Source: Streptomyces bungoensis
GTDB taxonomy: Bacteria > Actinomycetota > Actinomycetes > Streptomycetales > Streptomycetaceae
Length of the DNA: 64,000 bases
Direction of reading: 5' to 3'
NCBI RefSeq assembly: GCF_001514215.1
Contig: NZ_KQ948862.1
Span: forward strand, 186,001-250,000
Notes under the pieces: generated by a model
The model's input: only the letters and a program-made list of their open reading frames with translations
The model's database searches: none
What the model was told of the DNA's origin: nothing
Shown: positions 8,703-17,082 of the stretch, piece after piece
Position numbering within the stretch: the stretch's first letter is position 1
Layout of the letters: every line of letters starts with the position of its first letter
Made by a program: the position numbers and the translations under genes

Positions 8703-9053
8703 ATGTCTCACCTGCTCGACACCGTCGACTCCGCGTCGCTGCGCAGCGACATCCCGGCCTTCCGTCCGGGTGACACCGTCAACGTCCACGTGCGCGTCAT
8801 CGAGGGCAACCGCTCCCGTGTGCAGCAGTTCAAGGGCGTCGTGATCCGCCGCCAGGGCTCCGGTGTCCGCGAGACCTTCACGGTCCGCAAGGTCTCGTTC
8901 TCCGTCGGCGTCGAGCGCACCTTCCCGGTGCACACCCCGATCGTCGAGAAGATCGAGCTGGTCACCCGTGGTGACGTGCGCCGCGCCAAGCTGTACTACC
9001 TCCGTGAGCTGCGCGGCAAGGCCGCCAAGATCAAGGAGAAGCGCGAGAGCTGA
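8703..9053 (+). CDS. rplS: 50S ribosomal protein L19
   Basis: This 116-residue protein begins MSHLLDTVDSASLRSDIPAF and has the L19 core FKGVVIRRQGSGVRETFTVRKVSFSVGVERTFP. L19 sits at the 30S-50S interface. The ATG at 8703 follows GAGGAAAGCAGACGAA. The open frame from 8676 would add nine non-conserved residues and is rejected. The 135-bp gap to trmD probably holds its own promoter. It is followed after 45 nt by the signal peptidase cluster. Confidence 0.97.
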   Translation: MSHLLDTVDSASLRSDIPAFRPGDTVNVHVRVIEGNRSRVQQFKGVVIRRQGSGVRETFTVRKVSFSVGVERTFPVHTPIVEKIELVTRGDVRRAKLYYLRELRGKAAKIKEKRES

Positions 9054-9083
9054 GCGCTTTCCCGGGTTCATGGGAGGGCCGGA

Positions 9084-9089
9084 TAGCAT
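9084..9089 (+). promoter_or_regulatory. Candidate -10 box of sipW
   Basis: TAGCAT lies 9 nt before the sipW ATG. No -35 box is visible. If used, the mRNA would have almost no leader. Confidence 0.35.
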
Positions 9090-9098
9090 CTGGCTCCG

Positions 9099-9794
9099 AT
9101 GGACACCGAAGCACAGCCGACGGAACGCGACCGCTCCTCCCTCCCCGGTTCCCCGGGGACGGAGGGCCGGTCGCGTTTCGCGTTGGTGTCACGGCTCACC
9201 CCGTGGCTGCCCGGCGGCCGGATCACCCTCACCGTCCTCGTCTGCCTGGTGTTTTTGCTGCTCCTCAACGCTTTCGTGGTGCAACCGTTCCAGATTCCGA
9301 GCGGATCCATGGAGCAGGGATTGAGGATCGGCGACCGCGTCCTCGTAAATAAGTTGGCGTACCGTTTCGGAGCCCGGCCGCGCCGCGGCGACGTGGTTGT
9401 CTTCGACGGCACCGGGTATTTCGGCAACGGCGACTACGTCAAGCGCGTGGTGGGGGTGGGCGGCGACCACGTGGTCTGCTGCGGCAAGGAGGGGAGGCTC
9501 GAGGTGAACGGCCGGCCGGTCGACGAGACGGCGTTCCTCCGTCCCGGGGACGCCCCGTCCAGCGTCCCGTTCGACGTCGTCGTGCCCGCGGGCCGCCTGT
9601 TCCTCCTCGGTGACCACCGCAGCCGCTCCAGCGACTCCCGCGACCACCTCGGCTCGCCCGGCGGCGGCATGGTCCCCGTCGCCGACGTCATCGGCCGCGC
9701 CGACTGGATCGCCTGGCCGTACGCCCACTGGCGGCACCTGACCCGGCCGTCCGCCTACGCGCGCGTGCCCGCCGCGGGAGGCGCGCATGGGTAA
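9099..9794 (+). CDS. sipW: Type I signal peptidase (first of four, SipW-like)
   Basis: This 231-residue membrane serine protease (S26) has an N-terminal cytoplasmic segment and one transmembrane helix (about residues 42-60). The nucleophile Ser70 lies in PSGSMEQ and the general base Lys115 in YVKRVVGVGGD. Box E is GDHRSRSSDSRDH. It removes signal peptides from Sec/Tat precursors at the outer membrane face. It is first in a tandem of four paralogues, an arrangement known from S. lividans and S. coelicolor as sipWXYZ, and I use that naming by position. Its stop overlaps the sipX start by 8 nt. Confidence 0.92.
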   Translation: MDTEAQPTERDRSSLPGSPGTEGRSRFALVSRLTPWLPGGRITLTVLVCLVFLLLLNAFVVQPFQIPSGSMEQGLRIGDRVLVNKLAYRFGARPRRGDVVVFDGTGYFGNGDYVKRVVGVGGDHVVCCGKEGRLEVNGRPVDETAFLRPGDAPSSVPFDVVVPAGRLFLLGDHRSRSSDSRDHLGSPGGGMVPVADVIGRADWIAWPYAHWRHLTRPSAYARVPAAGGAHG

Positions 9795-11100
9795 CCGGGG
9801 CAAGCCGCGTGGGGTCACCGGCACGGCCGCCGACGACCTCCTGCCCACCGGCACTCGCCGCACCTCCACGCCGGGTGGCGGCCGCTCGCGCGCGGAGCGG
9901 CGCAAACTCCAGCGCAAGGTGAAGCGCAAGCGCAGGCGTTCAGCCGTTCGGGAGATCCCCCTTCTGGTCGGTGTCGCCGTCCTCATAGCGCTGGTCCTGA
10001 AGACGTTCCTCGTCCAGGCCTTCGTCATCCCGTCCGGCTCCATGGAGCAGACGATCCGGATCGGCGACCGCGTCCTGGTCGACAAGTTCACCCCGTGGTT
10101 CGGCTCCGAGCCGCACCGCGGCGACGTCGTCGTCTTCCACGATCCCGGCGGCTGGCTGGCCGACGAACAGACCCCCAAGGCGAACGACCCCGTCGTCGTC
10201 AAACAGGTCAAGGAAGGCCTCACCTTCATCGGCCTGCTGCCCTCGGCCAACGAGAAGGACCTGATCAAGCGGGTCATCGGGGTCGGCGGCGACCACGTCA
10301 AGTGCTGCGACGCGCAGGGCCGCGTCACCGTCAACGGCGTCCCGCTGACCGAGGGCGACTACCTGTACCCGGGGAACGAGCCGTCGACCACCCCGTTCGA
10401 CATCACCGTGCCCAAGGGCCGGCTGTGGGTGATGGGCGACCACCGGGGCAACTCCGCGGACTCCCGCGCCCACCAGAACACCCCGTACGGCGGAACGGTC
10501 TCCGTGGATTCGGTGGTCGGCCGGGCCATGGCCATCGGCTGGCCCGTCGGTCACTGGACCAGCCTCGACGAACCTAAAACCTTCGCAAGCGTTGCCGACT
10601 CCGTGTCGGGGTCGACCGCGTCCCCCCGGCTGTCGCATAGGGTTGCCTCCGACGATCCGAACGGAATGACTCAGCTCCCGACCCCTGCGGAACTCCCGCT
10701 CGTTATGGGAGTGGTGGGCCTGCACCGTGTAAGGGGCAGGCGGCGGCAGAGAGTAAGGAGTTGGCGTGGGGGATGTGGCGGTTGGCGCACGGTCGGGACA
10801 CGACGGCGAGGAGCACCGCGGGCACCCCGTGGAGGCGAACGCCGCCGCTCAGGACGGCGCCATGAACCCGGAGAACCCGGACTTCCCCGCGGCCGGCGAC
10901 GGTACGCCGGGACAGCGGCCGGGGATCGGCGAGGACGCGGACGGGGCCGGGCGCCCGCCGAAGAAGCCGCGCTCCTTCTGGAAGGAGCTGCCGATCCTGG
11001 TCGTCATCGCGCTGGTCCTGGCGCTGCTGATCAAGACGTTCCTGGTCCAGGCGTTCTCGATCCCGTCGGACTCGATGCAGAACACCCTCCAGCGGGGTGA
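9787..11100 (+). CDS. sipX: Type I signal peptidase (second, SipX-like) with unusual 3' read-through into sipY
   Basis: The S26 core is clear. A basic N-terminus (KVKRKRRR) precedes one TM helix (about residues 57-76), Ser85 in PSGSMEQT, Lys161 in LIKRVIGVGGD and box E GDHRGNSADSR. The catalytic domain ends near residue 265. The open frame then runs on for about 170 codons to 11100, overlapping the first 335 nt of sipY. From about residue 320 it is Arg/Gly-rich and looks like the out-of-phase shadow of sipY. A one-base shift would put a TAA at 10729-10731, just before sipY. The true protein is therefore likely to be near 315-320 residues, and a frameshift (real or a sequencing error) is suspected. 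Confidence 0.85.
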   Translation: MGNRGKPRGVTGTAADDLLPTGTRRTSTPGGGRSRAERRKLQRKVKRKRRRSAVREIPLLVGVAVLIALVLKTFLVQAFVIPSGSMEQTIRIGDRVLVDKFTPWFGSEPHRGDVVVFHDPGGWLADEQTPKANDPVVVKQVKEGLTFIGLLPSANEKDLIKRVIGVGGDHVKCCDAQGRVTVNGVPLTEGDYLYPGNEPSTTPFDITVPKGRLWVMGDHRGNSADSRAHQNTPYGGTVSVDSVVGRAMAIGWPVGHWTSLDEPKTFASVADSVSGSTASPRLSHRVASDDPNGMTQLPTPAELPLVMGVVGLHRVRGRRRQRVRSWRGGCGGWRTVGTRRRGAPRAPRGGERRRSGRRHEPGEPGLPRGRRRYAGTAAGDRRGRGRGRAPAEEAALLLEGAADPGRHRAGPGAADQDVPGPGVLDPVGLDAEHPPAG

Positions 11101-11770
11101 CCGCGTCCTGGTCGACAAGCTCACCCCGTGGTTCGGCTCCGAGCCCGAGCGCGGTGAGGTCGTGGTCTTCCACGACCCGGACAACTGGCTGGCGGGTGAG
11201 CCGACGCCCACCCCGAACCCGGTGCAGAAGGTCCTCAGCTGGATCGGCCTGATGCCGTCCGCCGAGGAGAAGGACCTGATCAAGCGGGTGATCGGGGTCG
11301 GCGGCGACACGATCCAGTGCAGGGGCACCGGCCCGCTGACGGTCAACGGCAAGGCGCTCGACGAGCCGTACGTCTACCCCGGCAACACCCCGTGCAGCCA
11401 GGACGACCAGGGCGGCACGTTCAAGGTGAAGGTGCCCAAGGGCTTCATCTGGGTGATGGGCGACCACCGCCAGAACTCCCGCGACTCGCGCTACAACCAG
11501 TCCGACCGGAACCACGGCATGGTGCCCGTCGACAAGGTCGTCGGCCGCGCCATCGTCAAGGCCTGGCCGGTCAACCGCTGGGGCACGCTGCCCATCCCGG
11601 ACACCTTCGGCCAGGGCCTGGACCAGCAGTCCTCCGCTGCCTCGTCCCTGCCGGTGGCACCGCAGGGCGTCGCGGTGGCGGCCGTCCTCCCGGTCGCCCT
11701 CTGGCGGCGCCGGCGGGCCGCGAAGACCGAGCGGCCCGGCACCCGGACCGGATCCACGGCCACTTCTTGA
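10766..11770 (+). CDS. sipY: Type I signal peptidase (third, SipY-like)
   Basis: This 334-residue protein is started at GTG 10766 because a good Shine-Dalgarno (AAGGAG) lies 6 nt upstream. An internal ATG at 10862 is possible. The cytoplasmic N-terminus is long and acidic (about 70 residues) and is followed by a TM helix (about 75-92). Ser103 lies in PSDSMQNT, Lys173 in LIKRVIGVGGD and box E in GDHRQNSRDSR. A second hydrophobic stretch sits near the C-terminus (VAPQGVAVAAVLPVALW) before an Arg-rich tail, suggesting a second membrane anchor, as described for several Streptomyces Sip proteins. A hairpin follows the stop. Confidence 0.93.
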   Translation: MGDVAVGARSGHDGEEHRGHPVEANAAAQDGAMNPENPDFPAAGDGTPGQRPGIGEDADGAGRPPKKPRSFWKELPILVVIALVLALLIKTFLVQAFSIPSDSMQNTLQRGDRVLVDKLTPWFGSEPERGEVVVFHDPDNWLAGEPTPTPNPVQKVLSWIGLMPSAEEKDLIKRVIGVGGDTIQCRGTGPLTVNGKALDEPYVYPGNTPCSQDDQGGTFKVKVPKGFIWVMGDHRQNSRDSRYNQSDRNHGMVPVDKVVGRAIVKAWPVNRWGTLPIPDTFGQGLDQQSSAASSLPVAPQGVAVAAVLPVALWRRRRAAKTERPGTRTGSTATS

Positions 11771-11787
11771 CCAACCCTGACCAACCC

Positions 11788-11813
11788 GGTCCGGCCACGG
11801 GCTGGGCCGGACC
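11788..11813 (+). terminator. Hairpin between sipY and sipZ
   Basis: A perfect 9-bp stem (11788-11796 with 11805-11813) with an 8-nt loop lies 18 nt after sipY. It may separate sipZ transcription, which appears to have its own -10 box. Confidence 0.6.
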
Positions 11814-11825
11814 CGTACCGCCGGG

Positions 11826-11831
11826 TAGGGT
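11826..11831 (+). promoter_or_regulatory. Candidate -10 box of sipZ
   Basis: TAGGGT lies 8 nt before the ATG at 11840. This position fits a leaderless or near-leaderless transcript. No -35 match is seen. Confidence 0.35.
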
Positions 11832-11839
11832 GCGGGTCC

Positions 11840-12619
11840 ATGGGCGAGAGCACGACGCGTACGGCCCCGCAGCGCGCGGGCACGGGCACGGCAGCGGCAG
11901 GCGGCAGCCGGGCAGGTCAGCGGTTGTCCGGGCTGGCCGTGGCGCTGGGTCTGGTGCTGTTCCTCGGAGGGTTCGTCTGGGGAGCGGTGCTCTACATGCC
12001 GTACACCGTGCCCACCAGTTCGATGTCCCCGACGATCGGCGTCGGTGACCGGGTGCTGGCCGAGCGCGTGCACGGCGCCGACATCCGCCGCGGTGACGTC
12101 GTCGTCTTCCGGGACAAGAGCTGGGTCACCAACGCCAACGTGGTCAAGCGGGTCGTCGCGGTCGGCGGCGACACCGTCTCCTGCTGCACCGACGGCAAGC
12201 TGACCGTCAACGGCAAGCGGATCGACGAGCCGTACCTGCCCAAGGGCTCCCCGGCCGAGATCACGAAGATCCCGACGGTGACCGTCCCCAAGGGCAGGCT
12301 GTTCCTCCTCGGTGACGAACGGCAGGGCTCGCTGGACTCCACCGCGCACCTGACCGACGCCGCCCGGGGCACCGTCTCCCGGGACGCCGTCTCCGCCCGC
12401 GTCGACGCCGTGGTCTGGCCCATGAAGGGGGCGCTCGAGCGGCCCACCGGGTTCGAGGCCCTCGGCCCGCTGTCCCAGCCGGGCCCGCTGCGGATCATCG
12501 AGCCGGCGATCGCCGCCGGCGCCGTCCTGGTCCTCGCGGGCGGCGCCTACGGACCTGTCGCGGGCCTCCTGGGCCGTTCCCGCCGCCGCGCCCGGCCGGA
12601 GACCGCCGGTGCCCGCTGA
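11840..12619 (+). CDS. sipZ: Type I signal peptidase (fourth, SipZ-like)
   Basis: This 259-residue S26 protease has a TM helix (about residues 32-52), nucleophile Ser61 in PTSSMSPT and Lys103 in VVKRVVAVGGD. Its box E, GDERQGSLDS, has Glu where the other three paralogues have His. A second hydrophobic segment lies near the C-terminus (IIEPAIAAGAVLVLAGGAYGPVAGLL) and ends in an RRRARP tail. The likely topology is two TM segments with the catalytic domain outside. The stop overlaps the Nudix gene start by 11 nt. Confidence 0.92.
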   Translation: MGESTTRTAPQRAGTGTAAAGGSRAGQRLSGLAVALGLVLFLGGFVWGAVLYMPYTVPTSSMSPTIGVGDRVLAERVHGADIRRGDVVVFRDKSWVTNANVVKRVVAVGGDTVSCCTDGKLTVNGKRIDEPYLPKGSPAEITKIPTVTVPKGRLFLLGDERQGSLDSTAHLTDAARGTVSRDAVSARVDAVVWPMKGALERPTGFEALGPLSQPGPLRIIEPAIAAGAVLVLAGGAYGPVAGLLGRSRRRARPETAGAR

Positions 12620-13130
12620 GGCCGCGACGGGCGGGGACCCCGGCGCGGACGGCCTGCGCAAGGTGGCCCGGGTCGTCCTGCTCGACCCGAGGGACCGCAT
12701 CCTCCTGCTGCACGGCCACGAGCCGGACGACCCGTCCGACGACTGGTGGTTCACCCCCGGGGGCGGTGTGGAGGGCGCCGAGACGCGCGAGGAGGCCGCG
12801 CTCAGGGAACTCGCCGAGGAGACCGGCATCATCGAGGTCGACCTCGGCCCGGTGCTGTGGCGCCGCCGGTGCTCCTTCCCCTTCGCGGGCCGCCGCTGGG
12901 ACCAGGACGAGTGGTACTACCTGGCCCGTACGACCCGGACGGCGACCGCCGCGCTGGGCCTGACCGAGCTGGAGCGGCGCAGTGTCGCCGGAGCGCGCTG
13001 GTGGACGTGTCAGGAACTGACCCGGTCACATGAGACGGTGTATCCGACCAGGCTCGCCGGGCTGCTGCGCACGCTGCTCGACGAGGGTCCCCCGGCCAGG
13101 CCCGTGACCCTCGACACCGAAATCGTCTGA
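12609..13130 (+). CDS. Nudix hydrolase
   Basis: This 173-residue protein has a complete Nudix box, GGVEGAETREEAALRELAEETGI (about residues 56-78), with the REx2EE core that binds Mg2+. Such enzymes hydrolyse nucleoside diphosphates linked to another moiety. The substrate here is unknown. A conserved WFTPGGGVE precedes the box. The gene starts inside the end of sipZ in another frame, so translation is probably coupled. Confidence 0.88.
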   Translation: MPAEAATGGDPGADGLRKVARVVLLDPRDRILLLHGHEPDDPSDDWWFTPGGGVEGAETREEAALRELAEETGIIEVDLGPVLWRRRCSFPFAGRRWDQDEWYYLARTTRTATAALGLTELERRSVAGARWWTCQELTRSHETVYPTRLAGLLRTLLDEGPPARPVTLDTEIV

Positions 13131-13186
13131 GGGACCGTCGGACTGGCGCACAATGGGGGGATCGCACGGCTGAAGGGGAACATGCC

Positions 13187-13495
13187 ATGAGCGCCGAGGA
13201 CCTCGAGAAGTACGAGACCGAGATGGAGCTGAAGCTCTACCGGGAGTACCGAGACGTCGTCGGTCTGTTCAAATACGTGATCGAGACCGAGCGGCGTTTC
13301 TACCTCACCAACGACTACGAGATGCAGGTGCACTCGGTCCAGGGAGAGGTGTTCTTCGAGGTGTCGATGGCAGACGCCTGGGTGTGGGACATGTACCGGC
13401 CGGCCCGCTTCGTGAAGCAGGTCCGCGTGCTCACGTTCAAGGACGTGAACATCGAGGAGCTGAACAAGAGCGATCTGGAGCTCCCGGGCGGGTGA
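13187..13495 (+). CDS. DUF2469 family protein
   Basis: This 102-residue acidic protein begins MSAEDLEKYETEMELKLYREY and contains VVGLFKYVIETERRFYLTN. I recognise it as DUF2469, a small protein nearly universal in actinobacteria and usually found next to yraN and the ComM-like gene, as here. The function is unknown. The start at 13187 follows AAGGGGAACATGCC. Confidence 0.88.
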   Translation: MSAEDLEKYETEMELKLYREYRDVVGLFKYVIETERRFYLTNDYEMQVHSVQGEVFFEVSMADAWVWDMYRPARFVKQVRVLTFKDVNIEELNKSDLELPGG

Positions 13496-13583
13496 CGGGG
13501 TTTTCCACAACCGCTGAGTCGTCCACCAAGATCAACAACTGTCGGGTGGATGCGTGACCGTTGGCGCCGGAGGTGGTGCCGAC

Positions 13584-13949
13584 ATGAGCAGGGCACGCAA
13601 CGGACTCGGCAGGTACGGCGAGGACCTGGCCGCGCGGCGGCTGACCGACGCCGGGATGACCGTCCTGGAGCGCAACTGGCGCTGGGGGCGGTCCGGCGAG
13701 ATCGACATCGTGGCCCGGGACGGGAGCACGCTGGTCGTCTGCGAGGTCAAGACCCGCAGGGACGGCGCCTACCAGCACCCGATGGCCGCGCTCACCCCGA
13801 GGAAGACCCGGCGTCTGCTGGACCTCGCCGAACGCTGGATCCAGACCCACGGGGGAGCACCGCCCGGAGGCGTCCGCATCGACCTGGTCGGCGTCCTGCT
13901 GCCCCGCCGGGGCGGCCCCCGCGTCGAGCACGCGCGGGGGGTGGCCTGA
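13584..13949 (+). CDS. YraN family (UPF0102) endonuclease-fold protein
   Basis: The protein has 121 residues if started at ATG 13584, which follows a GGAGGTGG ribosome-binding site. A GTG at 13554 would add ten residues. The fold resembles Holliday-junction resolvases. Visible parts are LGRYGEDLAARRL, then the motif EIDIVARDG and CEVKTRRDG, the D...ExK nuclease core. The biochemical role is not settled. The gene is 1 nt from the next one, in the conserved order DUF2469-yraN-comM-dprA. Confidence 0.88.
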   Translation: MSRARNGLGRYGEDLAARRLTDAGMTVLERNWRWGRSGEIDIVARDGSTLVVCEVKTRRDGAYQHPMAALTPRKTRRLLDLAERWIQTHGGAPPGGVRIDLVGVLLPRRGGPRVEHARGVA

Positions 13950-13950
13950 C

Positions 13951-15576
13951 ATGGGATTCGCCCGTACGTGCTCCGTCGCCCTGGTCGGCGTCGAGGGCGT
14001 CGTCGTCGAGGTCCAGGCCGACCTGGAACCCGGAGTGGCGGCCTTCACCCTGGTGGGCCTGCCCGACAAGAGCCTGACCGAGAGCCGCGACCGGGTCAGG
14101 GCCGCGGTGGTCAACTCGGGTGCCGAGTGGCCGCAGAAGAAGCTCACCGTGGGGCTCAGCCCCGCGTCCGTGCCCAAGGCCGGCTCGGGGTTCGACCTGG
14201 CCGTCGCCTGCGCCGTCCTCGGCGCCGCGGAGCGCATCGACCCCAGGGTCCTGGCCGACATCGTGATGATCGGGGAACTCGGCCTGGACGGCAGGGTGCG
14301 GCCGGTGCGGGGCATCCTCCCCGCGGTGCTGGCCGCCGCCGACGCCGGCTACGAACAGGTCGTCGTGCCGGAGTGCGCCGCCGCCGAGGCCACCCTGGTC
14401 CCCGGCGTGTCCGTGCTCGGCGTGCGCAGCCTGCGCCAGCTGATCGCCGTCCTGGCCGACGAGCCCGTCCCCGACGAGGAGCCGGACGACCGGGGACGCC
14501 CCGACCCCCTCCTGGCCGGCCTGCGGGTGCCCGGCGCGGGCGCGGCCACCGGCATGCACAGCGTCGGCGCCGCGCAGCACGACCACGGCCACGACCTGGC
14601 CGACGTCGTGGGCCAGATCCCGGCGCGCACGGCCGTGCAGGTGGCCGCCGCCGGAGGGCACCACCTGTTCCTCGAGGGCCCGCCCGGCGCGGGCAAGACC
14701 ATGCTGGCGGAGCGGCTGCCCGCCGTGCTGCCCCGGCTGACCCGGCAGGAGTCGCTGGAGGTCACCGCGGTCCACTCGGTGGCCGGGCTGCTGCCCCCGG
14801 GCAAGCCGCTCATCGACGCCGCGCCCTACTGCGCCCCGCACCACTCGGCCACCATGCAGTCGCTCGTCGGCGGCGGCCCCGGCGTGGCGAGGCCCGGCGC
14901 CGTCTCCCTCGCCCACCGGGGCGTGCTCTTCCTGGACGAGGCCCCCGAGTTCCACGGCCAGACCCTGGACGCCCTGCGGCAGCCCCTGGAGTCCGGGCAC
15001 GTGGTGATCGCGCGCAGCGCCGGAGTGGTCCGGTTCCCGGCCAGGTTCCTCATGGTCCTGGCGGCCAACCCCTGCCCCTGCGGACGCTTCTCCCAGCGCG
15101 ACGCCCTGTGCGACTGCCCGCCCTCGGCGATCCGCCGCTACCAGGCCCGGCTGTCCGGCCCCCTGCTGGACCGGGTCGACCTGCGGGTCGAGGTCGAGCC
15201 CGTCACTCGGGCCCAGCTGACCGAACCCGGTGCCCGCGGCGAGTCCACCGCGGCCGTCGCCGACCGGGTCCGGGCGGCCCGGGAGCGGTCGGCGGCCCGG
15301 CTCGCCGGCACACCCTGGCGCACCAACAGCGAGGTGCCGGGCCGGGAGCTGCGCAGCCGCTTCCACGCGGCCGCCGGCGCGATGGACGAGGCCGAGCGCA
15401 GCCTGGAGCGGGGCGTGCTGACGGCCCGGGGAATCGACCGGGTGCTGCGGGTGGCGTGGACGGTCGCGGACCTCGTCGGCCACGACCGGCCGGGCGCCGC
15501 CGACGTCGCGCTCGCGCTGCACCTGCGCACCGGTGTCCCGCGCGGGGTGCCCCTGGCGCTCGGGACCCCGGCGTGA
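13951..15576 (+). CDS. YifB/ComM family Mg-chelatase-like AAA+ ATPase
   Basis: The 541 residues contain the N-terminal Lon-protease-like/ChlI domain (GFARTCSVALVGVEGVVVEV). The AAA+ module has Walker A EGPPGAGKT (about residue 242), Walker B VLFLDEAPEF, and the block ANPCPCGRFSQRDALCDC with a cysteine cluster. The C-terminal domain has R/T-rich finger segments (RVLRVAWTVADL). In Vibrio and Haemophilus ComM is a helicase that promotes branch migration during transformation. The Streptomyces role is unproven. The stop overlaps the dprA start by 4 nt (GTGA). Confidence 0.93.
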   Translation: MGFARTCSVALVGVEGVVVEVQADLEPGVAAFTLVGLPDKSLTESRDRVRAAVVNSGAEWPQKKLTVGLSPASVPKAGSGFDLAVACAVLGAAERIDPRVLADIVMIGELGLDGRVRPVRGILPAVLAAADAGYEQVVVPECAAAEATLVPGVSVLGVRSLRQLIAVLADEPVPDEEPDDRGRPDPLLAGLRVPGAGAATGMHSVGAAQHDHGHDLADVVGQIPARTAVQVAAAGGHHLFLEGPPGAGKTMLAERLPAVLPRLTRQESLEVTAVHSVAGLLPPGKPLIDAAPYCAPHHSATMQSLVGGGPGVARPGAVSLAHRGVLFLDEAPEFHGQTLDALRQPLESGHVVIARSAGVVRFPARFLMVLAANPCPCGRFSQRDALCDCPPSAIRRYQARLSGPLLDRVDLRVEVEPVTRAQLTEPGARGESTAAVADRVRAARERSAARLAGTPWRTNSEVPGRELRSRFHAAAGAMDEAERSLERGVLTARGIDRVLRVAWTVADLVGHDRPGAADVALALHLRTGVPRGVPLALGTPA

Positions 15577-16721
15577 GCGCGGGCGGTGAGCTGACGGCCC
15601 GGGTGTTCCTCGCCCGGGTCGTCGAACCCGGGGACGAGACAGCGGGGCGGTGGCTGCGGGAGTTCGGGGTGGCGGAGGTGGTGCGGCGGCTGCGGGACGG
15701 CGGGGCGCCGCTGCCCGGGGTGAGCGGGACGCGCTGGGGCGGGCTGGTGGCCCGGGCGCGGCAGGCGGAGCCCGAGCGGGATCTCGAGGCCGCTCGGGCC
15801 GCGGGGATGCGGTTCGTCTGCCCCGGGGACGCGGAGTGGCCCGCGCAGCTCGACGACCTCGGCGACGCCCGGCCCACGGGGCTGTGGGTGCGCGGGCGGG
15901 CCGGCCTGCGCCTGTGGGCGCTCAGGTCCGTCGCCGTGGTGGGGGCCCGCGCCTGCACCGAGTACGGCACCCATGTGGCGGCCGCGCTCGCCTCGGGGCT
16001 GGCCGAGCGGGGCTGGGTCGTCGTCTCCGGCGGCGCCTACGGCATCGACGGGGCCGCCCACCGAGGCGCCCTCGCCGCCGGCGGAGCCACCGTCGCCGTC
16101 CTGGCCTGCGGTGTCGACCGGCCCTACCCCCGCGGCCACACCGCGCTGATCAACCGCATCGCCGAACAGGGACTGGTGATCGGCGAGCTGCCACCCGGCG
16201 ACCACCCGACCCCGAGCCGGTTCATCCTGCGCAACCGGGTGATCGCGGCGCTCACCCGGGGCACCGTCGTCGTGGAGGCCGCCTGCCGCAGCGGCTCGCT
16301 GGTCACCGCGCGGGCGGCCCAGCGGCTCGGCAGGTTCACGATGGGCGTGCCCGGCCCCGTCACCAGCGGGCTCTCCGCAGGCGTCCACGAACTGCTGCGC
16401 GAGGAGGCCGTCCTCGTCACCGATGCCGCCGACGTCGTCGAACTCGTGGGCGACATGGGTGAACTCGCCCCGCCCCGGCGTGGCCCCGTTCTGCCGCGCG
16501 ACCTGCTGGAACCCGCCGCGCGGGCCGTCCTCGCCGCCCTGCCCGGCGACCGCGCGGCCCCCGCCGCGGAGATCGCCCGCGGGGCGCGCACCACGCCGGA
16601 CGACGCGATCGCGAGGCTGTACGAACTGCGGGCACTTGGTTACGTCGAACGACACGGCGATGGCTGGAAGTTGACACGCCATGCCGTGATCTCGGCCCGG
16701 CGCGGTCGGAGTCCATGCTGA
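15573..16721 (+). CDS. dprA: DNA-processing protein DprA (Smf)
   Basis: This 382-residue protein loads RecA onto single-stranded DNA in competent bacteria. The Rossmann domain carries SVAVVGARACTEYG, VVSGGAYGIDGAAHRGAL, FILRNRVIAAL and VVEAACRSGSLVTARAA, all DprA hallmarks. A C-terminal winged-helix segment (APAAEIARGARTTPDDAIARLYELRALGYVER) follows. The start GTG at 15573 gives a 4-nt overlap with the ComM-like gene. The open frame extends much further upstream (from 13968) but that part is shadow. Streptomyces is not generally considered naturally competent, so the role is open. Confidence 0.94.
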   Translation: MSAGGELTARVFLARVVEPGDETAGRWLREFGVAEVVRRLRDGGAPLPGVSGTRWGGLVARARQAEPERDLEAARAAGMRFVCPGDAEWPAQLDDLGDARPTGLWVRGRAGLRLWALRSVAVVGARACTEYGTHVAAALASGLAERGWVVVSGGAYGIDGAAHRGALAAGGATVAVLACGVDRPYPRGHTALINRIAEQGLVIGELPPGDHPTPSRFILRNRVIAALTRGTVVVEAACRSGSLVTARAAQRLGRFTMGVPGPVTSGLSAGVHELLREEAVLVTDAADVVELVGDMGELAPPRRGPVLPRDLLEPAARAVLAALPGDRAAPAAEIARGARTTPDDAIARLYELRALGYVERHGDGWKLTRHAVISARRGRSPC

Positions 16722-17082
16722 CCGAGCGTGTTCGCCCGTCCGGGGGAACCCCTACGCCCTTTGGGTTTCCCGGAGTTGAGGTCGGCGGCCGGTCACTCTG
16801 AGCGAACGGCCGAGGGTGGTGGCACGGCCGGTGGGACGGCTCCGCGCACGAGTGGAGCCTCGCTGTTCGCACACCGCGACTCCTCAGTCACGCTACGCTC
16901 ACGAAAGTCCGGCGCAGACCGCGCGAACTCGACATCAGACCGACTACTCGCCCGGGTACCCCACTTCCCCCACGAAACCCGCCCACCCCACCCCGCCCCG
17001 TCCCACCCTCGTCCACGTCCCCGCTCCACGGCACATCACGGCACATCACGGCACTTCACAGCAGAACGGCACAAGGCGACGA
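16722..17082 (+). other. dprA-whiG intergenic region, 361 bp
   Basis: No gene is supported. An imperfect hairpin (16740-16751 with 16763-16773, GGGGGAACCC pairing with GGGTTTCCC) may terminate dprA. A C/A-rich, G-poor stretch (16960-17030) follows. Three copies of a 10-bp unit (GCACATCACG, third copy GCACTTCACA) occupy 17031-17060. The whiG promoter must lie here. TACGCT at 16894-16899 is a weak -10 candidate. Confidence 0.55.
17031..17060 (+). repeat. Three 10-bp direct repeats in the whiG leader
   Basis: GCACATCACG occurs twice in tandem, then GCACTTCACA follows, and the array ends 22 nt before the whiG ATG. The 10-bp phase corresponds to one helical turn. Confidence 0.7.

Noticed and set aside
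13792..15522. 576-codon minus-strand frame opposite the ComM-like gene
   Set aside because: Composition is typical of antisense shadows (Gly/Gln/His/Val-rich); the + strand carries clear AAA+ motifs.
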